DNA from: Buttiauxella izardii | GTDB taxonomy: Bacteria > Pseudomonadota > Gammaproteobacteria > Enterobacterales > Enterobacteriaceae | Direction: 5' to 3' | Length of the DNA stretch: 64,000 nt | Assembly: GCF_003601925.1 (NCBI RefSeq) | Contig: NZ_QZWH01000027.1 | Coordinates: forward strand, 114,988-178,987 | Shown: positions 11,452 through 21,435 of the stretch, in pieces | Position numbering within the stretch: the first letter of the stretch is position 1 | Layout: each line of letters begins with the position of its first letter | Position numbers and translations under genes: made by a program | The notes under the pieces: model-generated | Told to the model about the DNA's origin: nothing | Seen by the model: only the letters and a program-made list of their open reading frames with translations | Database searches by the model: none

Positions 11452-13359
11452 ATGTCATTAATTAGTATGCACGGTGCCTGGTTGTCGTTTAGCGACGCAC
11501 CGTTATTAGATAACACTGAACTCCATATCGAAGAAAACGAACGCGTTTGTCTGGTTGGCCGTAATGGCGCCGGTAAATCCACGCTGATGAAGATCCTGAA
11601 TCGTGAAGTGCCGTTGGATGATGGCCGCATGATTTACGAGCAAGATCTGATCGTTGCGCGTTTGCAGCAAGATCCGCCGCGTAACGTGGCGGGCACGGTT
11701 TACGATTTCGTCGCCGAAGGCGTGGAAGAACAAGCTGAACATCTCAAGGCGTATCACGATATTTCTCATAAAGTGATGACCGATCCGAGTGATAAAAACC
11801 TCAATGAGATGGCGCGTATTCAGGAAATTCTGGACAACCAGAATCTCTGGCAGCTTGAAAGCCGCATTAATGAAGTGCTGCTGCAATTAGGCCTGGATGC
11901 GGATACCGAACTGTCAGCGCTGTCTGGCGGTTGGTTGCGTAAAGCGGCGCTGGGCCGTGCATTGGTTAGCTCTCCGCGCGTACTGCTGCTTGATGAACCG
12001 ACGAACCACCTGGATATTGAAGCGATCGACTGGCTGGAAGGTTTCCTGAAAGAGTTCCAGGGCAGCATCGTGTTTATTTCCCACGACCGTTCATTCATTC
12101 GCAATATGGCGACCCGTATTGTCGATCTTGATCGTGGCAAATTGGTTTCTTACCCAGGCGACTACGACCAGTATTTGCTGGCAAAAGAAGAAGCGTTGCG
12201 CGTAGAAGATCTGCAAAACGCCGAGTTTGATCGCAAACTGGCGCAAGAAGAAGTTTGGATCCGTCAGGGTATTAAAGCGCGCCGTACACGTAACGAAGGC
12301 CGTGTTCGTGCTTTGAAAGCGATGCGTAATGAACGCAGTGCGCGTCGTGAAGTGCTGGGCAGCGCCAAAATGCAGGTCGAGGAAGCGGCCCGTTCAGGCA
12401 AAATTGTCTTCGAGATGGAAGATGTTTGTTACTCCATCGGCCAACGCCCATTGGTGAAAGACTTCTCGGCACAGGTTCAACGCAGCGACAAAATCGCGCT
12501 GGTGGGGCCAAACGGTTGTGGCAAAACCACACTGCTGAAATTGATGCTCGACCAGTTGCAGGCCGACAGTGGTCGCGTGCATTGCGGCACCAAGCTGGAA
12601 GTGGCGTACTTCGACCAACACCGTGCAGAGCTTGATCCAGACCGTACGGTGATGGACAACCTGGCAGAAGGTAAGCAAGAAGTGATGGTGAACGGCAAGC
12701 CGCGCCATGTTCTGGGCTATTTACAGGACTTCTTGTTCCATCCAAAACGTGCCATGACGCCAGTACGCGCGTTGTCGGGTGGTGAGCGTAACCGTCTGTT
12801 ACTTGCCCGTTTATTCCTAAAACCAAGCAATTTACTGATTCTCGATGAACCGACAAACGACCTGGATGTCGAAACGCTCGAATTGCTGGAAGAGCTGATT
12901 GACGGTTATCAGGGTACGGTGATGTTGGTGAGCCACGATCGTCAATTCGTCGATAACACCGTGACCGAATGCTGGATTTTTGAAGGCGAAGGTAAAATTG
13001 GCCGCTACGTAGGTGGCTATCATGATGCTAAAGGCCAGCAGGCTTCTGCTCAATCTTTGCGCCAACCTGTGGCAGATAAAGCGCAAAACAACCAGCCTGC
13101 AAAGGCGGAAGTTGTTAAACGCGCTGCGAGCAAGCTAAGCTATAACCTGCAACGTGAATTAGAGCAATTACCACAGCGTCTTGAACAACTTGAGGCGGAA
13201 CTGGAAGCGCTACAAGCGAAGGTCGGAGATGCGGAATTCTTTAACCAACCCCACGATGTGACGCAAAAAACTTTGGCTGATATGACCACTGCGGAAAAAG
13301 CACTGGAAGAAGCTTTTGAGCGCTGGGAATATCTGGAAGCTCTGAAAAACGGCGCGTAA
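11452..13359 (+). CDS. uup: ABC-F ATPase Uup
   Basis: Soluble ABC-F protein (635 aa) with two fused nucleotide-binding domains. The first has Walker A GRNGAGKST, signature LSGGWLRKAALGRAL and Walker B LLLLDEPTNHLD; the second has GPNGCGKTT, LSGGERNRLLLARLF and LILDEPTNDLD. A charged linker between them (AEFDRKLAQEEVWIRQG) and a C-terminal coiled coil (residues about 560-635), which in E. coli binds DNA, are visible. Loss in E. coli raises precise transposon excision, and the protein is also linked to ribosome function. Confidence 0.96.
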   Translation: MSLISMHGAWLSFSDAPLLDNTELHIEENERVCLVGRNGAGKSTLMKILNREVPLDDGRMIYEQDLIVARLQQDPPRNVAGTVYDFVAEGVEEQAEHLKAYHDISHKVMTDPSDKNLNEMARIQEILDNQNLWQLESRINEVLLQLGLDADTELSALSGGWLRKAALGRALVSSPRVLLLDEPTNHLDIEAIDWLEGFLKEFQGSIVFISHDRSFIRNMATRIVDLDRGKLVSYPGDYDQYLLAKEEALRVEDLQNAEFDRKLAQEEVWIRQGIKARRTRNEGRVRALKAMRNERSARREVLGSAKMQVEEAARSGKIVFEMEDVCYSIGQRPLVKDFSAQVQRSDKIALVGPNGCGKTTLLKLMLDQLQADSGRVHCGTKLEVAYFDQHRAELDPDRTVMDNLAEGKQEVMVNGKPRHVLGYLQDFLFHPKRAMTPVRALSGGERNRLLLARLFLKPSNLLILDEPTNDLDVETLELLEELIDGYQGTVMLVSHDRQFVDNTVTECWIFEGEGKIGRYVGGYHDAKGQQASAQSLRQPVADKAQNNQPAKAEVVKRAASKLSYNLQRELEQLPQRLEQLEAELEALQAKVGDAEFFNQPHDVTQKTLADMTTAEKALEEAFERWEYLEALKNGA

Positions 13360-13375
13360 TACAAGGAGATCCGAT

Positions 13376-14644
13376 ATGTGTGCCACGCATCAACATCGTT
13401 CACACATATTGTGTTCGCAATGTGACTTACTTGTCGCTCTACCTGTTTTAGAAGACGGCCACAAGGCCGTCTGTCCACGTTGTGGGACAACACTTCTGAC
13501 TCAGTGGGCATCACCACGTCAACGACCTACGGCCTATGCCATTGCAGCGTTATTTATGCTGTTGCTGGCCAATCTTTTCCCCTTCATCAATATGAAAGTC
13601 GCCGGCATGAGTAGTGAAGTTTCACTGCTTGAGATTCCTGGCGTCATGTTTGATGAAGACTACGCTAGTCTCGGCACTTTCTTCATGGCGTTTGTACAAG
13701 CGGTTCCCGCCTTTTGCTTGATCACTATTTTGCTACTGGTTAACCAGGCTCCATTATCACTGGCCGTGAAAAAGTGGCTGGCCCGAATCCTGTTCCAGTT
13801 AAAGTCCTGGGGCATGGCGGAAATCTTTCTTGCGGGCGTGTTGGTGAGCTTTGTCAAACTGATGGCTTACGGCGACATTGGTGTGGGAAGCAGCTTTATT
13901 CCTTGGTGTCTGTTTTGTATTTTGCAGCTACGTGCTTTCCAGTGTGTCGACCGGCGCTGGCTTTGGGACGATATCGAACCTGAGCCTGCGATTGCGGCAC
14001 CGCTTAAAGTCGGTGTTGCGGGTATTCGCCAGGGGTTGCGTTCATGCCCATGCTGTACCGCCATTGTTCCTGAAGACCAAAAAATTTGCCCACGCTGTGA
14101 GACGAAAGGTTACGTCCGCCGTCGACACAGTTTGCAATGGACGCTCGCTCTGTTGCTGACATCCATTATGCTTTATCTGCCTGCCAATATTTTGCCGATC
14201 ATGATCACCGAAGTGTTGGGAAGCAAAATCCCATCGACGATTATTGCCGGGGTTATTTTGTTGTGGAGTGAAGGCTCCTACCCGGTGGCAGGCGTGATTT
14301 TCATTGCCAGTATTATGGTTCCGACGCTCAAAATGTTGGCGATCGCGTGGTTATGTTGGGATGCCAAAGGCCACGGGCGTCGTGATAGTGAACGCATGCA
14401 TTTAATCTACGAAGTGGTCGAATTTGTTGGGCGCTGGTCGATGATTGATGTGTTCGTGATTGCGGTTTTATCAGCGCTGGTGCGCATGGGAGGACTGATG
14501 AGTATCTACCCGGCAATCGGCGCTGTCATGTTTGCGTTAGTGGTTATTTTGACAATGTTTGCTGCGATGACCTTTGACCCTCGCTTGTCCTGGGATCGCG
14601 CACCGGATTCAACTCATGAGGAGTCGTCTGAGCATGGAAAATAA
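13376..14644 (+). CDS. pqiA: Intermembrane transport protein PqiA
   Basis: Inner-membrane protein (422 aa) of the PqiABC system, which moves lipids across the periplasm and is induced by paraquat in E. coli. Two similar halves each carry a Cys4 zinc-ribbon (CSQCDLL...CPRCGTTL near residue 20-40; CPCCTAIV...CPRCETK near 225-245) followed by four predicted membrane segments. It overlaps pqiB by 11 bases. The ribosome site aaggaga is strong. Confidence 0.95.
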   Translation: MCATHQHRSHILCSQCDLLVALPVLEDGHKAVCPRCGTTLLTQWASPRQRPTAYAIAALFMLLLANLFPFINMKVAGMSSEVSLLEIPGVMFDEDYASLGTFFMAFVQAVPAFCLITILLLVNQAPLSLAVKKWLARILFQLKSWGMAEIFLAGVLVSFVKLMAYGDIGVGSSFIPWCLFCILQLRAFQCVDRRWLWDDIEPEPAIAAPLKVGVAGIRQGLRSCPCCTAIVPEDQKICPRCETKGYVRRRHSLQWTLALLLTSIMLYLPANILPIMITEVLGSKIPSTIIAGVILLWSEGSYPVAGVIFIASIMVPTLKMLAIAWLCWDAKGHGRRDSERMHLIYEVVEFVGRWSMIDVFVIAVLSALVRMGGLMSIYPAIGAVMFALVVILTMFAAMTFDPRLSWDRAPDSTHEESSEHGK

Positions 14645-16274
14645 AAGCGGGGAAGCAAAAGTCGCAAAGGTTAAAAACTGGTCCCCGGTATGGATTTTCC
14701 CTATCGTTACTTTGCTGATTGGCGCGTGGATTTTATTTTATCACTACAGCCATCAGGGACCTGAAGTAACGCTGATCACCACCAATGCCGAAGGCATTGA
14801 GGGTGGGAAAACCATGATTAAAAGCCGCAGCGTTAATGTCGGCGTCGTGGAAAGCGCAGTGCTTTCAGATGATTTGCTACATGTCGAAATTACGGCTCGT
14901 TTAAATTCGGGCATGGAAAAACTGCTGCATAAAGACTCGGTGTTTTGGGTCGTGAAACCGCAGGTCGGACGCGAAGGTATTTCTGGCCTGGGTACGTTGC
15001 TTTCTGGTGCTTATATCGAACTGCAACCCGGGAATAAAGGCGCAAAAAATGAGCGCTATGATTTGCTGGATGCACCGCCACTGGCACCGCCTGATGCAAA
15101 AGGTATCCGCATTACGCTCGATAGTAACAAAGCCGGGCAACTCTCTCCGGGCGACCCGGTTCTGTTCCGTGGTTATCGCGTGGGTTCTGTTGAAACCAGC
15201 ACTTTCGATGCGGCAAAACGTAGCATCAGCTATCAGCTGTTTATCAGCGCGCCAAACGATCGTCTGGTGACCAGCAATGTGCGTTTCTGGAAGGACAGCG
15301 GCATTGCCGTTGATATGTCATCCCAGGGGATGCGCGTTGAAATGGGTTCGCTCACCACGTTATTTAGCGGCGGCGTGAGTTTTGACGTGCCGGAAGGCTG
15401 GGATCTTGGTAAACCCGTTACGGCAGGGAGCGAGTTCAACCTGTTTGACGATCAGAAAAGCATTCAGGACTCCTTGTATACCGATCACATTGATTACCTG
15501 ATGTTCTTCAAAGATTCGGTGCGTGGTTTGCAACCGGGTGCTCCAGTTGAATTCCGTGGTATTCGCCTCGGAACGGTCGCGAAAGTGCCATTCTTCACCG
15601 AAGGCATGCGTCAGAAAATCAACGATGACTTCCGTATACCGGTGCTGATTCGTCTTGAGCCAGAGCGTTTGCAAAATCTGGTCGGTGATGATGTCCATCT
15701 GCAGGACAACATGACTTCGCTGATCCAACGTGGTTTACGGGCTTCAATGAAAACCGGCAGCCTGGTGACGGGGGCATTGTTTATCGATCTTGATTTCAAT
15801 CCTAAAGCTCCACCGGTTACCGATTTGCCGACGTTTAATGGTTATCCGATTATCCCAACGATGAGCGGTGGCCTGGCGCAAATCCAACAACGATTGCTGG
15901 AAACTCTGGATAAGATTAACAACTTGCCATTGAATCCAATGATTGAGCAAACCACGAGTTCGCTTGCGGAAAGTCAGCGCACTATGAAGCGCCTGCAGCA
16001 GACGCTCGATAATCTGAACAAGATTACCGCGAATAAGTCGATGCAATCGCTGCCTGAGGATATGCAGTCAACGCTTCGCGAGCTGAACCGCAGCATGCAA
16101 GGCTTCCAGCCGGGTTCTGCGGCGTACAACAAGATGGTGGCGGATATGCAGCGTCTTGATCAGGTTCTGCGTGAGTTGCAGCCTGTGCTGCGTACGCTGA
16201 ACGATAAGAGCAATTCGCTGGTCTTTGAAGCGAAGGATAAAAAAGATCCCCAGCCGAAGAGGGCAAAAGAATGA
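14634..16274 (+). CDS. pqiB: Intermembrane transport protein PqiB (MCE domains)
   Basis: Membrane-anchored periplasmic protein (546 aa). One N-terminal membrane helix (VWIFPIVTLLIGAWILF) is followed by three MCE domains, with the repeated GxPVxFRGxRxG-type segments near residues 160-185 and 300-320, and a long helical C-terminal part that forms a needle-like tube in the E. coli hexamer. The start MENKSGEAKVAK was chosen by similarity and the ribosome site atgaggag; an earlier in-frame ATG (14574) lies deep in pqiA. Confidence 0.96.
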   Translation: MENKSGEAKVAKVKNWSPVWIFPIVTLLIGAWILFYHYSHQGPEVTLITTNAEGIEGGKTMIKSRSVNVGVVESAVLSDDLLHVEITARLNSGMEKLLHKDSVFWVVKPQVGREGISGLGTLLSGAYIELQPGNKGAKNERYDLLDAPPLAPPDAKGIRITLDSNKAGQLSPGDPVLFRGYRVGSVETSTFDAAKRSISYQLFISAPNDRLVTSNVRFWKDSGIAVDMSSQGMRVEMGSLTTLFSGGVSFDVPEGWDLGKPVTAGSEFNLFDDQKSIQDSLYTDHIDYLMFFKDSVRGLQPGAPVEFRGIRLGTVAKVPFFTEGMRQKINDDFRIPVLIRLEPERLQNLVGDDVHLQDNMTSLIQRGLRASMKTGSLVTGALFIDLDFNPKAPPVTDLPTFNGYPIIPTMSGGLAQIQQRLLETLDKINNLPLNPMIEQTTSSLAESQRTMKRLQQTLDNLNKITANKSMQSLPEDMQSTLRELNRSMQGFQPGSAAYNKMVADMQRLDQVLRELQPVLRTLNDKSNSLVFEAKDKKDPQPKRAKE

Positions 16275-16837
16275 AAAAATGGCTCCTATTGATTGCTGTA
16301 TTAGCCTTAACGGCCTGTAGCAGTAGCGACGACGGAAAAACGTATTACCAACTGCCTCAGAGCTCAACGCCTGCTATGCAGGCTGTGAGCCAGCCTGGAA
16401 CCCATTTATTATGGGTGGAACAGGTAGCGGTTCCTGATTACCTCGCCGGAAACGGCGTGGTTTATCAAACCAGCGATGTTCAGTATGTGATTGCGACGAG
16501 TAATTTGTGGGCGAGTCCATTGGATCAGCAACTGCGCAATACGTTGGTAAGCAATCTGAGCAGCGCATTACCCGGTTGGGTGGTGGCTTCACAACCGCTG
16601 GGCAGCCTTCAGGATACTCTGAATGTTAACGTGACGGGGTTCCACGGGCGCTATGACGGCAAAGTGATTGTGAGTGGCGAATGGTTGCTTAATCATCAGG
16701 GGCAATTGATAAAACGCCCGTTCCATTTGGAGCTCAAGCAACAAGAAGATGGTTATGATGCCATGGTAAAAACCTTAGCTCAGGCCTGGCAGCAAGAAGC
16801 GCAAAGTATCGCCAGCCAGCTAACGCGTATTAATTAA
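16271..16837 (+). CDS. pqiC: Outer-membrane lipoprotein PqiC
   Basis: Lipoprotein (188 aa) of the PqiABC complex, sitting on the inner face of the outer membrane. A short signal peptide ends in lipobox LTAC with Cys at residue 16, followed by SSS, which does not carry the Asp+2 inner-membrane retention signal. The ATG overlaps the pqiB stop by 4 bases. Confidence 0.95.
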   Translation: MKKWLLLIAVLALTACSSSDDGKTYYQLPQSSTPAMQAVSQPGTHLLWVEQVAVPDYLAGNGVVYQTSDVQYVIATSNLWASPLDQQLRNTLVSNLSSALPGWVVASQPLGSLQDTLNVNVTGFHGRYDGKVIVSGEWLLNHQGQLIKRPFHLELKQQEDGYDAMVKTLAQAWQQEAQSIASQLTRIN

Positions 16838-16854
16838 TCTTCTGTGTAGCACAA

Positions 16855-16900
16855 AAAAGCTGCGTACTTCGATAGCAAATCGAAGCGCAGCTTTTCTTTT
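16855..16900 (+). terminator. Terminator after pqiABC
   Basis: An outer 10-bp stem (aaaagctgcg / cgcagctttt) encloses an inner 7-bp stem (cttcgat / atcgaag), followed by T-rich sequence. It closes the uup-pqi region before rmf. Confidence 0.85.
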
Positions 16901-17093
16901 GGCATTAACCCATTACCCGCTTCATGTCTCATTTTTATCTCAAATTTCATCACGCGTAGCTCTCATTTATGACATTGGCGTGAATTTTGCGCATTGACGA
17001 TGGCTGATTTTGAAGGTATTCGTTATATGTGCCTGCACATTTTGCAGACACTGTTTTCTTTCCACCAGATTAAAGAAATGAGGGAAACGAGGC

Positions 17094-17261
17094 ATGAAGA
17101 GACAAAAACGAGATCGCCTGGAACGGGCTCATCAACGTGGTTATCAAGCAGGTATCGTCGGACGTTCCAAAGAGATGTGTCCGTATCAGGCACTGAATCA
17201 GAGGTCGTACTGGATGGGAGGCTGGCGAGAAGCCATGGAAGACAGGGCGGTTACCGCGTAA
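17094..17261 (+). CDS. rmf: Ribosome modulation factor RMF
   Basis: Small basic protein (55 aa) that dimerises 70S ribosomes into inactive 100S particles in stationary phase. The translation starts MKRQKRDRLERAHQRGYQAG and matches E. coli RMF along its whole length, with changes near the C-terminus (RAVTA end). The ribosome site is gaaacgagg. About 200 bases of leader and promoter region precede it; I saw no clear individual sites there. A longer frame (16994-17356) crosses this gene in another register and is not real. Confidence 0.95.
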   Translation: MKRQKRDRLERAHQRGYQAGIVGRSKEMCPYQALNQRSYWMGGWREAMEDRAVTA

Positions 17262-17282
17262 TCACTGTCTCTTTAGAAAAAG

Positions 17283-17313
17283 AAACCTCCGCCATGCGGA
17301 GGTTTCGCGTTTT
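17283..17313. terminator. Terminator between rmf and fabA
   Basis: A perfect 10-bp stem (aaacctccgc, loop cat, gcggaggttt) between convergent rmf and fabA. It is flanked by A-rich sequence on the left and a T-containing stretch on the right, so it can serve both directions. Confidence 0.75.
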
Positions 17314-17333
17314 AGAGCTTAGAAGAACAGCTC

Positions 17334-17852
17334 TTAGAAAGCAGACGTATCTTTGAACAGACCCACTTTCAGATCGGTAGCGGTGTAAATCACACGGCCA
17401 TCAACCAGCACTTCACCATCAGCCAGGCCCATAATCAGGCGGCGATTCACGATGCGTTTGAAGTGAATACGGTAAGTCACTTTCTTCGCGGTTGGCAGAA
17501 CCTGGCCGGTAAATTTAACTTCACCCACGCCCAGTGCACGGCCTTTACCTTCGCCACCCAACCAGCCCAGGTAGAAACCAACAAGCTGCCACATCGCATC
17601 CAGACCCAGACAACCAGGCATTACAGGATCGCCGATAAAGTGGCAACCGAAGAACCACAGGTCAGGATTGATATCCAATTCTGCTTCAACGTAACCTTTA
17701 TCGAAGTTACCGCCGTCTTCGGTCATCTTGACCACGCGGTCCATCATCAGCATGGATGGCGCAGGCAACTGTGGGCCTTCAGCACCAAACAGTTCGCCAC
17801 GACCAGAGGCAAGAAGATCTTCTTTTGTATAGGATTCGCGTTTATCTACCAT
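17334..17852 (-). CDS. fabA: 3-hydroxydecanoyl-ACP dehydratase/isomerase FabA
   Basis: Cytoplasmic enzyme (172 aa) that dehydrates 3-hydroxydecanoyl-ACP and isomerises the trans-2 product to cis-3, starting unsaturated fatty acid synthesis. The catalytic His is in [15 protein letters not shown] and the catalytic Asp in CLGLDAMWQ. Full length. FadR and FabR sites just upstream agree with activation by FadR and repression by FabR as in E. coli. Confidence 0.97.
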   Translation of the reverse strand: MVDKRESYTKEDLLASGRGELFGAEGPQLPAPSMLMMDRVVKMTEDGGNFDKGYVEAELDINPDLWFFGCHFIGDPVMPGCLGLDAMWQLVGFYLGWLGGEGKGRALGVGEVKFTGQVLPTAKKVTYRIHFKRIVNRRLIMGLADGEVLVDGRVIYTATDLKVGLFKDTSAF

Positions 17853-17890
17853 GTTTACAGTAAGCCTTTTTATAATGAAGCACGCATGTT

Positions 17891-17908
17891 AGCTAACACG
17901 TGTACGCT
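17891..17908 (-). promoter_or_regulatory. FabR operator upstream of fabA
   Basis: The palindrome-like agctaacacgtgtacgct matches the FabR site of E. coli fabA (AGCGTACACGTGTTAGCT on the coding strand). It lies about 40-55 bases upstream of the fabA ATG, over the likely promoter. Confidence 0.7.
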
Positions 17909-17909
17909 C

Positions 17910-17926
17910 AACAAGTCCGATCAGTT
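17910..17926 (-). promoter_or_regulatory. FadR site upstream of fabA
   Basis: On the coding strand the sequence reads AACTGATCGGACTTGTT, very close to the FadR binding site of E. coli fabA. It overlaps the last codons of ycbZ. Confidence 0.75.
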
Positions 17927-19675
17927 CGGGGTGAACCAGTTAAGCCAACGTAATGGCCACGGATAACGATGCCGAATATCTTGCGCGGATGCCTGAGCGA
18001 TTCGCTCTTGTACCGCACGCAACAGCGTATTTTGCCCTTCGCCATCCCAGGGCAAGTTTGTTAATAAGGGTAGTGCATCTGTGACATCCTCGATGGCCCA
18101 AATGGTGAATTGCCCTTGCTCTACCGCATCCAGAACATCCTGATGCAAACAAAGGTGACGCACATTCGCAACAGGGATAATCACGCCTTGTTTGCCGTTA
18201 AATTCGCGTTGCTGGCAAATACGGAAGAAACCTTCAATTTTCTCGTTCAGACCACCAACCGGTTGTACACGACCAAACTGGTCGACTGAACCGGTCACCG
18301 CGATATGTTGATAAATCGGCACATTTGCCAGCGCACTGATTAATGCACACAGCTCGGCCATAGAAGCGCTATCGCCGTCAACTTCGCTATAAGACTGTTC
18401 AAAAGTCAGCGAAGCGGAGAAGGGGATTTGCTGGTCAAGTTGCAATTCAGACATCAAAAATGCCTGCATAATCATCATGCCTTTCGCATGAATATTGCCA
18501 CCCAATTCAGCTTTGCGTTCAACGTCAGTAAATTCACCATCACCAACATGCACGACGCAACTGATTCGCGAAGGTTCGCCAAATGCGCGCGGATGGCCTG
18601 GGAATTCAATCACGGACAAGGCGTTGATCTGGCCGACCATTTCCCCTTCGGTTTCGATAAGGATTTGCTCGAGCAGGATTTCATCCTGCATGCGTTCAGC
18701 CAGATAACCTTCGCGCCATTCGCGCTGCGCTAGCATCTGCGTTAGCTCTTCGGCACCAAAGCTTTCATCTTCGGTGAAAGCGGCGACTTCACGCAGTTGG
18801 CGACCGATCCACGACGGACACAGCGGCAACGTTTCCTGATCGCCGGTATAACGCACGGCTTCACGAATTAAAACTTGCCATGCGTCATTTGCCGGGACAG
18901 GTAGCGATTTTGACTGTGCGACGGCATAAATCCACTGGCACCACAACGCCATATCATCGGCAGAAGTGATTTGTAGATTCTCTTCAAATTCGCTGTAAAT
19001 AGCGGACGTCGCCAGCTCGGGTTCCATATCCTGGAAATCAGCCAACGATTCGCGCTCGCCAACCAGAACTAGCTTCAGGCTAAGTGGAAGTGAGGGAATG
19101 TTAACCGGCAGCGGACGCGTTTCATCCGGAGAAATCCAGTCGAAACGGCCTTGAATAACCATTTGTTTGAGCCGTAGCCACAATAGCGGTTGCGCTAAAA
19201 CACTGCGCAACGACAGCACCAGAATGCCACCATTAGCACGGTGAACCAGACCTGGAGTCAGAGTGATTTCACCGGCGAACTGGCGCACGCATCCGAAGAG
19301 TTGGTCCGCTTCAATCCAGTCAGCCGCAACCACTTCAGAATGGCCCGCAAAGTTGTCGTCTGCTGATTCGGCAGGGCGCAACGTAATGCGCGAGCCTTCA
19401 ATCAGGTAATGACCCCCTGTCAGGGCATTGTCCTGCGACCAGCATTCGCGTGCGGCAGCGGCAATGAGATTAAGGTATTCGGCTTCTTCAGCGGCTTTTA
19501 CCAGCATCAGAACGGCCGAGGCTACCGGTTGGCTGAGCTGCACCAGGCCATAAGACAGGCGCGGTTGCACAGCGGAGAAAGGGGCAGTTTCGGAATCATA
19601 AGGCTGTGCGAAAATTTCCTGATAGCTTTCGGTATCAGGTACAAGAGCACGCCATTCAAGTCGATTAGTCGTCAA
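17921..19675 (-). CDS. ycbZ: Lon-like ATP-dependent protease homologue YcbZ (LonH)
   Basis: 584-residue relative of LonB-type proteases. The C-terminal peptidase domain is intact: the Ser of the Ser-Lys dyad is in DGDSASMAEL and the Lys in GGLNEKIEGF, spaced as in Lon. The N-terminal half corresponds to an AAA-like region but I cannot see a normal Walker A (GxxxxGK[ST]), so ATP use is doubtful. The gene reads toward fabA, and its 3' end overlaps the fabA FadR site. Confidence 0.92.
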   Translation of the reverse strand: MTTNRLEWRALVPDTESYQEIFAQPYDSETAPFSAVQPRLSYGLVQLSQPVASAVLMLVKAAEEAEYLNLIAAAARECWSQDNALTGGHYLIEGSRITLRPAESADDNFAGHSEVVAADWIEADQLFGCVRQFAGEITLTPGLVHRANGGILVLSLRSVLAQPLLWLRLKQMVIQGRFDWISPDETRPLPVNIPSLPLSLKLVLVGERESLADFQDMEPELATSAIYSEFEENLQITSADDMALWCQWIYAVAQSKSLPVPANDAWQVLIREAVRYTGDQETLPLCPSWIGRQLREVAAFTEDESFGAEELTQMLAQREWREGYLAERMQDEILLEQILIETEGEMVGQINALSVIEFPGHPRAFGEPSRISCVVHVGDGEFTDVERKAELGGNIHAKGMMIMQAFLMSELQLDQQIPFSASLTFEQSYSEVDGDSASMAELCALISALANVPIYQHIAVTGSVDQFGRVQPVGGLNEKIEGFFRICQQREFNGKQGVIIPVANVRHLCLHQDVLDAVEQGQFTIWAIEDVTDALPLLTNLPWDGEGQNTLLRAVQERIAQASAQDIRHRYPWPLRWLNWFTPN

Positions 19676-19850
19676 AGTCGCTATTTATTAATTAGATGTC
19701 AAAGGCGCGATTATACAAGAATAGCCAGGGCAGCACACGGTTTATGCGGGGCGGCAAGTTTACTTAGCTCACAGCTTTCATTTTTCAGGTAAGCGAAAAT
19801 AAAAAAAACTGTTATTCTGAAGTGAGTTACACGGTCACACTGAGACAACA

Positions 19851-20303
19851 ATGAAATATCAACAGTTGGAAAATCTCGAGAGCGGCTGGAAGTGGAAGTA
19901 TCTGGTTAAAAAACACCGCGAAGGCGAGCTAATCACACGTTATATCGAGGCGAGTGCAGCGAAAGAAGCTGTTGATGAGTTGTTACGCTTAGAAAATGAA
20001 CCGGTGCGTGTTTTGAGCTGGATAGAACAGCATATGAATCCAGAACTTCACAACCGCATGAAGCAAACCATCCGCGCGCGTCGTAAACGGCATTTTAATG
20101 CTGAGCATCAGCATACGCGTAAGAAATCTATCGACCTGGAATATTTGGTCTGGCAGCGTTTAGCAGGGCTTGCTCATCGGAGAGGGTGCACGCTTTCAGA
20201 AACGATTGTGCAATTGATTGAAGATGCTGAGCGTAAAGAACAATACGCCAATCAGATGTCATCGCTTAAACAGGATCTGCAGGCATTGCTCGGTAAAGAG
20301 TAA
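19851..20303 (+). CDS. matP: Macrodomain Ter protein MatP
   Basis: DNA-binding protein (150 aa) that organises the chromosome terminus by binding matS sites and that links to ZapB at the division site. Almost all of E. coli MatP is recognisable ([19 protein letters not shown] at the start, the basic [20 protein letters not shown] region, a ribbon-helix-helix, and a C-terminal coiled coil ending [13 protein letters not shown]). I found no exact matS site (GTGACRNYGTCAC) in the parts I checked. Confidence 0.96.
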   Translation: MKYQQLENLESGWKWKYLVKKHREGELITRYIEASAAKEAVDELLRLENEPVRVLSWIEQHMNPELHNRMKQTIRARRKRHFNAEHQHTRKKSIDLEYLVWQRLAGLAHRRGCTLSETIVQLIEDAERKEQYANQMSSLKQDLQALLGKE

Positions 20304-20323
20304 ACTTCTTAAGAATTTAAAAA

Positions 20324-20354
20324 CAAAAAACCCCGCCGAAGCGGGGTTTTTTTA
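20324..20354. terminator. Bidirectional terminator between matP and ompA
   Basis: The stem aaaaaccccgc / gcggggttttt lies between convergent matP and ompA with A-rich and T-rich flanks on either side, so it can end both transcripts. Confidence 0.9.
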
Positions 20355-20364
20355 TAACGGTAAC

Positions 20365-21435
20365 TTATGCCGCAGGCTGAGTTACAACGTCTTTGATACC
20401 TTTAACTTCGATCTCTACGCGACGATCTGGAGCCAGGCAATCAATCAGTTTAGCTTTAGGAGCTACGTTATCACAGGTGTTGCCAGTAACTGGGTTAGAT
20501 TCGCCCATACCACGTGGGGAGATCTTGTTAGCTGGGATACCTTTAGAGATCAGGTAATCAACAACAGACTGTGCACGTTTGTCAGACAGTTTCTGGTTGT
20601 ATTCGTCAGAACCGATACGGTCTGTGAAGCCCAGAACAACTACTGAACCGTCTTTTGGATCAAGGTTGCTCAGCTGAGTGTACAGCTGATCCAGTGCCTG
20701 TTGACCTTCTGGTTTCAGAGTTGCTTTGTTGAAGTTGAACAGAACATCAGACTTCAGAGTGAAGTGCTTGGTCTGTACTTCTGGAGCTGGTGCTGGAGCC
20801 GGAGCTACAACTGGAGCTGCATCGTATTGACCGAAACGGTAAGAAACACCCAGGCTCAGCATGCCGTTGTCTGGACGAGTACCAACTGTTTGTGCGTCAC
20901 CGATGTTGCTAACCCACTGGTAATCCAGGCGAGTTGCGATATCACGGGTGATTGCATATTCAAGACCAACAGCAGCTAAAGGAGAAACACCGGTATCGTG
21001 ATCGCTCAGGCGAGTAGCACCGTTGTTGTAGTTACCTTTAGAGTCTGCACGCCAAACCATACCACCCAGACGGGTATACAGGTCCAGATCGTCAGCAATT
21101 GGGTAGCTCAGTTTAGCAGCCAGTTGAACGCCTTGCGCTTTGAAAGCACCGTTATCAACGCTGCCTTTATATGGCATACGACCTAACCAGTCGTAACCCA
21201 TTTCAAAACCAACGTACGGGTTAACCTGGTAACCACCGAACGCACCAGCACCCAGTTGGCTGTTGTGAGTTGGGCCATTGTTGTTCTGATAGCCGTTTCC
21301 GTAGAAACCGGTGTCATGGAACTGGGACCAACCCAACTTACCACCTGCATACCAGGTATTATCTTTCGGTGCGGCTTGCGCTACGGTAGCGAAGCCAGCC
21401 AGTGCCACTGCAATCGCGATAGCTGTCTTTTTCAT
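20365..21435 (-). CDS. ompA: Outer membrane protein A
   Basis: Major outer-membrane porin-like protein (356 aa). Signal peptide [21 protein letters not shown], eight-stranded barrel (residues about 22-190), proline/alanine hinge (APAPAPAPE) and C-terminal peptidoglycan-binding OmpA domain with the [16 protein letters not shown] motif. The two C-terminal Cys ([16 protein letters not shown]) that form a disulfide in E. coli are kept. Codon use is strongly biased, as expected for a very highly expressed gene. An in-frame ATG 11 codons upstream falls inside the long leader and is not the start. Confidence 0.98.
   Translation of the reverse strand: MKKTAIAIAVALAGFATVAQAAPKDNTWYAGGKLGWSQFHDTGFYGNGYQNNNGPTHNSQLGAGAFGGYQVNPYVGFEMGYDWLGRMPYKGSVDNGAFKAQGVQLAAKLSYPIADDLDLYTRLGGMVWRADSKGNYNNGATRLSDHDTGVSPLAAVGLEYAITRDIATRLDYQWVSNIGDAQTVGTRPDNGMLSLGVSYRFGQYDAAPVVAPAPAPAPEVQTKHFTLKSDVLFNFNKATLKPEGQQALDQLYTQLSNLDPKDGSVVVLGFTDRIGSDEYNQKLSDKRAQSVVDYLISKGIPANKISPRGMGESNPVTGNTCDNVAPKAKLIDCLAPDRRVEIEVKGIKDVVTQPAA

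Noticed and set aside
12272..12856. 194-codon antisense frame in uup
   Set aside because: The opposite strand encodes a complete ABC-F protein with all motifs; the antisense product has no family features.
16994..17356. 120-codon frame over rmf
   Set aside because: It crosses rmf in a different register; rmf matches the known 55-residue protein exactly in length.
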